A stretch of DNA of 64,000 bases from Cryptomeria japonica. Its lineage: Eukaryota; Streptophyta; Pinopsida; Cupressales; Cupressaceae. A program made the position numbers and the translations under genes. Of this stretch, positions 33,978 to 44,239 are shown one piece after another; the first letter of the stretch is position 1; each line of letters opens with the position of its first letter. The stretch is taken from contig NC_081407.1 of assembly GCF_030272615.1 (NCBI RefSeq), positions 317,096,456-317,160,455 of the forward strand. The letters run 5' to 3'. The notes beneath the pieces are model-generated. The model was not told the DNA's origin and ran no database searches. It saw only the letters and a program-made list of their open reading frames with translations.

Positions 33978-35825
33978 GAGCGATTGGATATTGTGCAGTC
34001 GAGGGAGAGATTCCCGAGACCATGGACACTGATACCGAGATTGTCACAGGCAGACTTGGACATTATAGAGAGATGTGGATTGTCCTCTCTTCTAGATATG
34101 CCTCGGTTCACTGTGAACCGGGGACTTTTGACAGCGTTGGCAGAGAGGTGGCATAGCGACACGAACACTTTTCATTTTGCCACTGGAGAGATGACAGTGA
34201 CACCAGAGGATTGCTACCGGATTTTGCGTATTCCTGTGGTAGGGGCACTGCTACCCTATGAGCAGTCAGAGGAGGGCGGCACAGAGGCACTGCGTCGCAT
34301 ATTTCATGATGAGACTATCTGTGGATATGAGATTCCTTGGAAGGAGTTTCTGGATTTGGATTATGCACCGCTTCCATCTGTATTGGCAGGATTTATTGGG
34401 GGATTCCTTTGTCCTGATCGCAGGTCAAAGGGATTTTCAGTGGGATGGGGGCTGGTTTTGGAGCAGATGGTGACGCAGGGGCGGAGATTTTCATGGGGGT
34501 CAGCGATGTTGGCCCATCTTTACAGGAGCCTTCATGAGGTAGTGTACCTTGGTTACGGCAGTTTATCAGCTAGCGTGACCCTATTACAAGTATGGTGCTG
34601 GGAGCACATTCCAGCAGCGAGGCCATTGGCGGATAGAGACAAGCCTGTAGGTGCAGCATACGCCTACGGATATAAAGGTCTAGTTGTCCAGCGTAAGCTG
34701 GGCAAGCTAGAGCATTGGAGGAGGTTTTTTGATGATATTGATATGGTCACCTGGAGACCGTATACAGATTGCGAGGTATGGGCAGAGGATGGGATAGAGA
34801 TGCCTTTTGTATTCATGACGAGGTATCTGATTGGGAGGATCCCGTTTGTCATTGAGCGGTTTTTGGTGACCCGAGTTTTGCGGCAGTTCGGGCGCTAGCA
34901 GGGGATTCCTCAAGGAGCATGCCTTTATGCACGGAGGCAGCAAGATGTGGCTGATTAGGGGCCGACTATTGATAGTGCGGTGGCGATAGAGGAGTTTACA
35001 GGGTTAGCTGGGCAGGTCTGGGACTATGCCCCAGAGATACAGGATGCCGGGATGACAGAGGAGTTCGCCCATTTGTTTACTGCGTGGGCAGTGGCGAGGA
35101 TCTCAGATCCAGAGGAGATGAGGCCAGTGTTTGATTCAGATGGGGAGGAGGGAGACGAAGGGGATGATGGAGATGATGGAGAGGATGGAGGAGCTAGAGG
35201 AGCTAGAGGGAGGCGGGGAGGTAGAGGTGTGGAGAGAGCGGTACGGCAGGGGAGGATTGAAAGGGGGAGAGGAGGATTGGCTATCGGAGCTGGGAGAGAG
35301 GGGAGAGTGACGGAGGTTTTGGCGGCAGTGGGGGGTGAGGAGGAGATGGTGAGACCAGCTCAGAGGAGGAGGGTAGATATACTCCCACCTCCAGTACCGA
35401 GGACAGGGTGAGTGGGAGGGGTTCCTCCAGCATAGGGACCACTGCGGGTTTGAGTGCCAGGTCATGTGGAGGATGCACAGATCCGGACCCTGCAGATTAC
35501 CGTTCAGCAGCTACAGGCACAGATTTTGACCTATCAGCGACAGATCTCGCAGTTGACCGCTGAGAGAGATACTGAGATAGAGCGGCGAGGATGAGCGGAG
35601 GAGGCCTTGGCGAGTGTACAGAGAGCAGCGGTGGGTGGTCCATTAAGAGACACCCTGAGAGAGCTGACACGGAGAGTACAGGAGGTTGAGTATTACAGGC
35701 AGCATTATGAGGCGGCAGTACCTCGAGATCGACGAGTGGAGAGCTTTGCACAGTCGAGATCGAGTCAATCTCGAACTGCTGGTACCTGATCTGAGAGCCG
35801 AGGAGTGACGGGGCCGGCGAGATAA
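33978..35825 (+). pseudogene. Antisense PMD gene, exon 2, element B; PMD core intact
   Basis: The first 306 codons (to TAG at 34896) are open and hold a full plant mobile domain: LTALAERWHSDTNTFHFATG, EMTVTPEDCYRILRIPVVGA, GGFLCPDRRSKGFSVGW, WGSAMLAHLYRSLHEV, TLLQVWCWEHIPAARP and QRKLGKLEHWRRF (PF10536-type). The same frame continues with an acidic run then Arg/Gly-rich sequence (about 35120-35290) and a coiled coil (EVEYYRQHYEAAVPRD) to TAA at 35823. Later in-frame stops at 34896, 34956, 35409, 35433, 35451, 35592 and 35787 are all TAG or TGA. PMD proteins (MAIN/MAIL1 type) act in plant nuclei and PMD genes are often carried by transposons; the role here is inferred. Confidence 0.85.
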
Positions 35826-37286
35826 GACCCTCCTGGAGATCCAGGGGCAGGTGCATCTAGAGCTAGACCATCTCCGTCAGGAGATAGTCATACTTGAGAG
35901 ACATGGTCTCTGTTGTATTTTTGAGCATTGTACTCTTTGTACTGGACACAGTTTTGACATATTTTGTACATTTTGGATCATTTTTGAGATATATGGATGG
36001 CACCATTTTTTATCATGTGATGTGTAGATAGATGCATGTTTATGTGTGCTAGTTCCTTTTCATATGATGATGTAATGTTTACATAGATGATGTAATGTAT
36101 GATGCAGGATGTATGCTTTGATATGCTGTGAGATGTATCTTGAAAATGAGATGTATGATTTAATATGCGACTAATTGTAATATGATATGATGTAAAAAAA
36201 ATGATGTAATAATGATGCAAAATGATATGTAATGAATGAGATAAGAATGATATGTAACTAATGGTAAAATGATATGCAACTAATTGTAAAATGATATGCA
36301 ACTAATTGTCTTTGGAGCATCTCTCATTCTGTATTTGCCATCCGATATAACCATTTATTTGCTTTTTTTGTAAATATCATCATGGAGCTTTTATTGATTT
36401 TTGGATATGTTGAAAATTTATACAAGCATAATGGTATTATTGAACCATAATGACCTAAGAAAACTTTACATGATATTAGATTTTGCAAGATAGCACAAGC
36501 GTCAAGGTATAATTGAACCAGGACGACCTGAGTGTGTATTGCGTAAACAGACAAGATTTGATCATTTGTATGCGTGAAGTGGAATCAAGCCTTCAGTGAT
36601 ATTCGATGGATCACGTCGCGAGGCATGTATTCACACAGTACAAGTGATCGCCTCCCAGACAGAAGACTAAAAAAATATTGGAAGTTCCTCATGATCTCTA
36701 GCTTTGAAGCTTTTTATGAGATAAGGAGAAGATTCCAATAATTTAAAAAGTTCAAAATGCAAAATAATCAAGACATTGATGCTATAATGCAACATTTAGT
36801 ACTTCAGAAAATCATCCATCCTTAAGATTCTTGTGTATTGTTTGTGTTTTGGTTGTTGTGATGAAGCGTAGTTGTGCTTGTTGGATGTCATGCTGTCGAG
36901 TTTTGCATCTAGTCTTGATGTCTTTGAATGTTTGCAAGATTGATACGATTTACATGCCCCTAGCTAAGTGTGCCTCTTGATTGTGAATACATATAGTGAT
37001 TCCAAGTCATGGTGGTATGCGATAAGAGAATAGATACAGATGGATAACCCAAGATAGTGACTACGCTAAGTATGTCCTGAATGGAGATATGCTAAGTGTC
37101 GGGCGATGGCTGATAGTGTTTTGATGGATAAAATGGCATGGATATAGATAGAGAAGCCAGTCTTTCACAAGGGCGCCTGTTTACCAGGTTTTCACCGTTT
37201 GTTTTTATTGTACTTTGTATTTTTGCTTTTTCTGGATTTTTTGATTTTTTTGTTTGTTTTTGGCTTTTTTCGTGCACTAGGCTACC
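35826..37286. other. Spacer between antisense gene and pol, element B
   Basis: No gene is supported. Three copies of a unit like ATGATATGCAACTAATTGTA lie near 36235-36312, amid ATGAT-rich low-complexity sequence. It corresponds to 9834-11690 of element A. Confidence 0.6.
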
Positions 37287-38186
37287 TTAAGTATAGTACT
37301 TCTTCAGATGAATGCTGTTAATTGGATCATCAAGCACATCTCCTTCAGAATTTGTTAGCTGATAGGCACCTGATCCATAGACTGATATGATGACATAGGG
37401 ACCCAACCAGTTAGGTTCAAATTTCCCTTTCTTTTCTCGATCTTGCTGATTTCTTGGATTTTCTTTGAGGACTAGATCACCAACCTTGAAGTTGCGAGGA
37501 ATGACCTTGTGATTGTAGCTCCTGCACATGCGTTGCTGATATGCTTTGAGATGAGTATAAGCATGTTGGCGTCTTTCATCTAATAGTTCTAGTTCTTGCA
37601 GTCGGTTAACTTGATACTCTTCATCAGGGATTAAACCTTTCAAAGAGACTCTAAGAGATGGAATTTCTACCTCTAAGGGTAAAATAGCCTCTGATCCATA
37701 TACCAATGAATATGGTGTTGCTCCTGTAGGTGTGCGAATGCTGGTCCTGTATGCCCAAAGTGCTGGATTGAGTTGTACGTGCCAATCTTTGCCTGCATCA
37801 TTCACTGTTTTCTTGAGGATTTTTAGGATTGTCTTGTTAGATGCTTCTGCTTGACCATTTCCCTGTGGGTAGTATGGTGTAGAAAACCGATGTTGGATTT
37901 CGAATTTTTCACATAGTTCTTGGACATCTTGATTTTTGAAGGGCCGTCCATTATCTGTGACGATTGAACTTGGAATACCATATCTGCAGATCAGATAATT
38001 TAGGATAAAAGAGGCAATTTGTTTCCCGGTCACTGTGGTCATGGGAACTGCTTCGATCCATTTGGTAAAGTATTTTGTTGCTGTTATAATGAACTTGTGT
38101 CCATTTGAAGAGGATGGATGAATTTTGCCAACTAGGTCCAGTCCCCACTGACAAAAGGGCCATGATGTTGTAAAGGGCTATAGTTC
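37287..38186 (-). pseudogene. pol: Integrase core and C-terminus, element B pol
   Basis: The core has WGLDLVGKIHPSSSNG, TDNGRPFKNQDV and GNGQAEASNK, so all three catalytic acids (D, D, E) are present. The C-terminus continues through YGSEAILPLEVEIPSLRVSL and FKVGDLVLKE to a TAA at 37287. This part is open apart from TAG codons at 38189 and 38180 (minus) just before the core. The zinc-binding part lies in the preceding entry. Confidence 0.9.
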
Positions 38187-39246
38187 CTATGCTGGTGCAT
38201 GTATCAGATTACCATGGATTTGGCATTTAGGACATTTCTTGGAAAAGTGATATGAATCTTTCTCCATTGTAGGCCAGTAGTATCCCATCCTTAGAAGCTT
38301 TTTAGCAAGAGTAGTGCCACTTGAATGTGTGCCACAAATACCTTCATGAAGCTCGTGTAAAGCCAAATCAGAATCATTACGATCAAGACAACGAAGAAGA
38401 GTACCATTGATACCTCGATGATATAGAGTATCAGCGGTAAGGGTGTAACGGGCAGCTTGTCGGATAAAGTTACGTTTTTGGTTATGGGATTGGTCAATGG
38501 GTAAGATATTATGCTTGAGGTAGTCGTATATTGGTCCATATAGCGGAGAATCGGAACCAGTCAAGGCATAGATAACATGGGATTCAGAGTGGTCATAGGC
38601 GGGGGAGAACAGTTGCTCTACCAGGAACTCATAACGACTTTGTTGTTCAGGAATTTGTAGTAGTGAAGCGATTGTAGCCATTGCATCGGATGCTTTGTTG
38701 TTCAACCTTGGTATTTGCTCGAAGGTGATGTGCACAAAATACTGTTTGAAGTCATCCACCATTCGTTTGTAAGGTAGGAGCTTGTCGTCCTTTGTCTGAT
38801 AGTTGTTATTAATTTGATTAATGACCAGTTGTGAGTCTCCATAGACTTTTAACTCTGTGATTTTCCATTCTACGACCATTTGGATGCCTATGACTAGTGC
38901 TTCATATTCAGCCACATTATTTGTGCATGGAAACATAAGTCTGTATGATTTTGGCATAGTGTGTCCTTCAGGAATGATGAATAGAATGCCGACACCTGAA
39001 CCATGTTGAGTATAGGATCCGTCAAAGTATAGGGTCCATTGTTTAGTAGAAAGAGCGAGTACATCCTTGTCTGGAAATTCAACCTCCATGGTTTGTTTGC
39101 CTGGTAGCGGTGCTTCGGCCAACTGATCTGCAATTGCTTGTCCTTTGATAGCTCATCTTTCTGTGTATTGGATGTCGAATTCACTAAGAATCATGACCCA
39201 TTTATCCAATCGGCCTGTAAGAGCAGCTTTGTTGAGTAGATATTTG
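38187..39246 (-). pseudogene. pol: Second RNase H and integrase zinc-binding region, element B
   Basis: The archaeal-type RNase H shows LYFDGSYTQHGSGVGILF, NNVAEYEALVIGIQMVVEW and VYGDSQLVINQIN. The integrase zinc module follows, with HELHEGICGTHSSGTTLAKK, WPTMEKDSYHFSKKCPKCQ. A TGA at 39155-39153 interrupts it upstream. The reading resumes at 39246, directly after the solo LTR, in a segment ending the first RNase H (GRLDKWVMILSEFDIQY). Two RNase H domains define the Tat lineage. Confidence 0.9.
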
Positions 39247-39732
39247 TGTAGCATAGGAATTAGGAATCATCAAAACAAGTATATAAAAGGACATATTATT
39301 CATTATTAGCTCAATCCCAAACATACATTGCAATGAATCTAATCCTAAGCACACTCAATAGAGATATGAAAACAAAGCATTCAAAATGAAAGATTATACA
39401 AACCAAATGCAGAATTGAACACTCCTTCCATGCGGCTCCATTGTTGTTCTTTCCTCTTCAATGGGTTTGTGGATCTCACTTACAAGTGCACATACAATTG
39501 AAAGCAAGATTGATGAAAAGATCAAGAGTACTAGAATCATAAATTCTATAGTTAGATAGAAATTAAGATCAAGGATTCGAAGGATTCAAGGGATTTGATT
39601 GAAGAAATTCATCCAATTTATAGAAGAATTGAAGAAATGAGCAAATTAGCATGAAAGAGATTCGAATAGAAATTCAAATCAATAATAGCAAAGTTATGAC
39701 ATGTTGCTATGCAAAGAGGCTTGTGACAATTT

Positions 39733-39870
39733 TATGACAGATTTTATGACAAATTTCCATGTCAAGACAAGTTCTATGACAAATTGCTATGTCAAGACAA
39801 GACTCTATGACAAATTGCTATGTCAAGACAAGACTCTATGACAAATTTCTATGTCAAGAGTATGACACAT
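39733..39870 (-). repeat. Tandem repeat of about 32 bp in solo LTR F
   Basis: About four imperfect copies of CTATGACAAATTGCTATGTC followed by AAGACAAGACT. Confidence 0.85.
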
Positions 39871-40389
39871 GAAGCACAAAAATAGGGAGAACTAGAGACA
39901 AGTTAATTAGGTGGAATTTGAATTGGAAAATTAGAAAAAAGGTGGAAATTAGGAATTAGAATTTAGGAAATTAGGAAAATTAGATAAATTAATTAATACT
40001 TTTTTCATTTATTAATTAATTTATGATAAGAGGAATAATTGATGAAAGATTGGGAAATTAATTAATAATTTTTCATTTATTAATTAACTCATAAAGAGAA
40101 GAATAATTAATTAGCCAATTAAATGAAACATTTAATTGCGACACGAAGACCTAGGATAAATAAATAAATTATTTAATCCTAGAGGAAGAAATGACACACA
40201 AGGTTAAATGATTAAATCACAAAACCCTGGAAGACGAATTAGGTCTTAAAAGATAATTGACTCGATTTGATTTGATTTTGGATTGATAAATGACCAATGT
40301 GATAAATGATTTGATTAAATGCGCCAATCGACGAGGAACAATGACAAATTGATCCAAATTGACATAATTAAGACAGACAATAATCGATT

Positions 40390-40575
40390 GATGACAATAT
40401 GATCGCAAAATGACAAGATTGACAAGAGGACAAGGATCGATGACAATATGGATTGCACGACGACAAGATTGATAATGACCACGATCGATGACAAATCGAT
40501 CGCAAAATGACAAGATCGAACAATGACCACGACCGATGACAAATCGATCGCATGATGACAAGATTGAAAAGAGGA
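40390..40575 (-). repeat. Tandem repeat of 48-49 bp in solo LTR F
   Basis: GATGACAA-starting units at 40390, 40439, 40487 and 40535 share ATCGATCGCAAAATGACAAG-like sequence. The self-complementary ATCGAT/CGATCG words recur. Confidence 0.85.
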
Positions 40576-40866
40576 CAAAACCCTAATTAGGATTGACAAT
40601 GTCCAAAATGATGACAAATTAGCACGCACATTGATGCAACAAGATAAAATCGATCAAAATCATGACTGGATAATGTTGTCGACAAGACCAAATTCGAGGA
40701 CGAGATGATTGAAGAATGTAGAAGAATGACTCGATGCTCGCAAATGATAAAAACCAAGTGCGTGACATAGGAGAAATGTTAATGCGACGCAAAAACCTAA
40801 AATGAGGCAATGCGCAAATGTTAAAGTATGACCTCGCAAGCGTTTGACCATTTTTGGGTGTCTACA

Positions 40867-43800
40867 ATTTGAGAGGATCAATTTTTGCCACTAGCTTTAT
40901 GGTGTGTGCTAGCATATAATGTCAGAATTTCTGAGATGTAAAGACTACTGTTAGGCAAGCTTTTTCAATGAATGTATAGTTGAGCTCATAGCCATTCAAT
41001 GTTCTACTGATGTAGTATATGGTGCGTTCCTTTCCTTGTTGATCTTCTTGTGCCAATAGTGCCCCTAATGAAATATCTGTTGTTGAGATATATAGTATAA
41101 GAGGCTTTCCGACAACTGGTGGTACTAGAACCGGTGGATTCATCAGGTATTGTTTAATTTGGTAAAAAGATTCTGCACACTTAGTCTCCCATCTGAATGG
41201 TACATTTTTGTGTAGCAAGTGGTTAAATGGCAGACTTTTATCTGCTAGTTGAGCAATGAATCGCTTGATTGATTGAAGTCATCCTTGTAGAGATCTAAGT
41301 TGACTGATATTCTTTGGTGGTGGCATGTCCATGATGGCTTGTACCTTTGCTGGATCAACTTCAATACCTTTAGCTGATACTATGTAGCCTAGTAACTTGC
41401 TTGATGTAACCCCGAAGACACACTTCTTAGGGTTGAGTCGGACTTGGAATTTTTGCAATCGATCAAAGATCTTTGTTAGGATGCCGAGATGTTCAGCTCT
41501 GGTGAAGGATTTTGCTAGTAAATCATCCACATAGTCTTCCATAAATGTGTGCATCATATCATGGAATATGGTTGTCATTGCTCTTTGATAAGTGGCTCCT
41601 GCATTTTTTAAGCCAAAAGGCATGACATTCCAATAGTACGTCCCCCAAGGACAGGTGAATGCTGTTTTATCTTGATCTTCAGGAGCGATCTTGATTTGGT
41701 TATAGCCTGAGAAACCATCCATTAGTGAGAGCATTGCATGGCCTACTGTGAGATCTACAATTATGTCGATACTTGGCAGAGGAAAGTCATCTTTGAGACA
41801 AGCTTTGTTGACGTCTTTGAAGTCAGTGCATATTCTGATACTACCATCCGGTTTTGATACTGGAACGATATTGGATATCCACTCTGCATAGTCAATGGGT
41901 CGGATGAATCCAACGTCTAATAATTTTTTTAGTTCAGTTTTGACCATGAGTGCCACTTGTGGATTCATCTTCCGTAGCTTTTGCTTAACTGGCTTAACTC
42001 CTGAAGAAATGGATAAGTGATGCATGATTAAGTGTGGATCTACTCCAGGCATATCAGCATATGACCAAGCAAAGTTGATTTGCTGTCTTTTAAAGAAAAT
42101 GATGAATGCTGATCTTTCTTCTTCTGTTAGAGATTTTGCAAGGTGTATGTTTCTAGCGGCTTCTGTGGTACCAATGTTGATTGATTGAGTAGGCTCAATC
42201 AATATGGGCGATCGCTCATGAAAGTGCTCAGGAAGGGTGTCAAGTCTCCCATCGTTAGGTGCCTTAAAAAGGTTTTCACCCTCCGATGCGTCCTTTATTT
42301 TTACTTTTTTATGATCTAGAGCTGCCATTGACTGGTTTTCAGCATTAGATTCGTTATTTGATGCATTTTTGCGATTGAGAGACTTGGCACTCCCTGATTG
42401 ACAGATATCATTATTTCGTTCACTGGTAGAGCCTGTTTCCGGATTTATGGTACATAGGTAATGGACAATAGATGCATCATCTGGGAAAATAGGTATATCA
42501 CTTGTTTCAGGTTCGTCCCAGTCGATGAGGTCAGGAAAGACAAGTGGTAAGGAATTGTTGGGTGGATCAAGTTCGGCTACCGTAAGTGTTAGGATAGACT
42601 TTGCATCGTGCTGGGTTTTTGGTTTAAAGAAATTTAGGATTGCGTCGAGGTCCTCGATGGTATCGTCTTCCACATAGATTTGTTCATAATGTTTCTGTTC
42701 ACTTTCCGGAGCGTCATAGATATGTTGTGGTCCAAATTCAAGAGGTCTATCCTCTACGTTATGTTCTTCCGGAGAAAGGGATATAGAATCAGTATCATCC
42801 AGGATATCAGTAGTAGCATCAGAGCAGGTACCCCATTCATATTCATTGGAATCTGTTTCATAGGCATCATCCCAGATTCTATCTGTGCTATAAACAGGTG
42901 TGTTGTACGGTGAAAATAAATCTTTGATGATAGATACTATTTTGATATTTTGGGTTGATTCTGTATCAGATCCATCTTCTACTTGCTGGATTTGTTCATA
43001 GACTGTGCTTCTTCGGGGAGGAATAACGATATTTGAAGATGTCCTGATTTGTTCTTGAGATATTGGTGTTTGAATATGAGCTACTGCTGCAAATAGGGCC
43101 TTCTTATGACTTAGAAGTTTTTCCTGATGTAACTTCTGATCTTGACGTTCCCGTGCCTTGCGGATTGTTTCTGCTGATTCAAAAAGTGCTTCCTGCCAGG
43201 ATTCTTCTTTGTACTTCTTCTTTTCCTTCCATTGAGGTTTGATAGGTAGGTGAGGCAGCCGCTTTAATAGGAACGTGAGTTTAGAACCCAATCCTGCTTT
43301 GTTTCTGCTAGGTTGTGAAGGAAGATCGATAGGTTCAGTAACTCCCTCTTTGCGTTTGCCAATGGGTCCTTTACCGTCATATCCCATTTGCTTCATGATT
43401 AAGTAGCCTTTTCCATACATGTGTGTTGGTAGAACAATGTCCAGAGCAGCTGCTCTATGATTTTCTTCTTCATCTTTGTATAACCAGCTAAGAATATCTT
43501 TGTCTTCGGATTCATGTGCTAGAGTACCCAATTGGATGAAAGTACCATCAAATTTAGTGATGGGTTGAGTAGCCAGTTGTGTTGATGTAGTAGGCAAACC
43601 ATGCGATCTAGGTGAGGTGGGCAATTTTGCCAAACATAAAGGCTCCAAAGAGTATTCTCCCATGCCTTGGTCTTTGATTTGCATTTTCTGCTTGAAGTCT
43701 CCCCATAAGGAGTTGGATTTTACTGTATATGGATCTGATGTTGAAGATTGCTGCTTTTCTCTATTATGAGGAACCAAACTATCCTGGGCTGCCCCCATTG

Positions 43801-43930
43801 CATTGCAATGTTGAAATGGATTATGATCAGCAGATATGGAGATTTCTTGTCCATCATAAGGAAACTTGACACACTGGTGATATGTAGAAGGGACTGCTTG
43901 CATTTCATGTATCCAGGGTCGTCCTAACAA
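40867..43930 (-). pseudogene. pol: Linker, reverse transcriptase and first RNase H, element B pol
   Basis: An 883-codon open stretch (43930-41279) covers the protease tail (GRPWIHEMQAVPSTYHQCVK), a long Glu/Asp-rich linker and the RT: LKKLLDVGFIRPIDYAEW, SLMDGFSGYNQIKIAPEDQD, MPFGLKNAGATYQRAM, catalytic YVDD near 41522-41535. After a TGA at 41281-41279, where A has an Arg codon, the RNase H follows (LILYISTTDISLGALLAQ, IYYISRTLNGYELNYTFIEK). A TGA at 40924-40922 replaces an Arg in QKLRHYM of A. The solo LTR then interrupts the domain. Confidence 0.92.
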
Positions 43931-44239
43931 AATATTGTAGGTTAGATCAATATCTAAGACTTGACAAATAGTATCCTTTTGTACTGGACCTACTTGAATA
44001 GGTAATATGACTGTGCCTTTAGAGGACCTTTCCTCATCATCATATGCTTTTATGGTAATCTTTTTGCAAGGATCAATAGATTCTTCTGAGAAGCCTAATG
44101 CACGGATAAGCTTTAAAGTACAGATATTAAGGTCGGCTCCTCCATCTATTAGGACTCTCTTGACTTAGTGTTTGCAAACAATGACTTCAATATGGAGAGG
44201 GGTATTATGCGGATGACTCAATGAGGTATTGTCATGCTC
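43931..44239 (-). pseudogene. pol: Aspartic protease, element B pol
   Basis: Active-site motif VLIDGGADLNICTLKL and the flap-to-C-terminal segment ICQVLDIDLTYNILLG lie in the same frame as gag and RT. TAA codons at 44242-44240 and 44167-44165 interrupt the frame on its N-terminal side. The corresponding part of element A has only one nearby stop. Confidence 0.88.

Larger units (their letters stand above)
39247..40866 (-). mobile_element. Gypsy solo LTR F, 1620 bp, inside element B pol
   Basis: ATTTG on plus flanks both sides (39242-39246, 40867-40871). In element sense it starts TGTAGACACCCAAAAATGG and ends GTGCTACA, resembling the LTR starts of A and B. B coding sequence (KIDPLK then YLLNKA) is restored when it is removed. 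It contains two sets of internal repeats. Confidence 0.92.

Noticed and set aside
35136-35478. Pro/Ser-rich open frames on minus
   Set aside because: They are the complement of the acidic and Arg/Gly-rich part of the antisense PMD exon 2.
36160-36312. Satellite-like ATGATATGCAACTAATTGTA copies
   Set aside because: There are only about three imperfect copies in low-complexity DNA; noted in the spacer entry but too weak for a separate claim.
40217-40629. Overlapping open frames on minus rich in C, H, R and S
   Set aside because: They lie in 48-49-bp tandem repeats of solo LTR F and are repeat artefacts in several frames at once.
42680-42913. 77-codon open frame on plus
   Set aside because: It is the complement of the acidic linker in element B pol.
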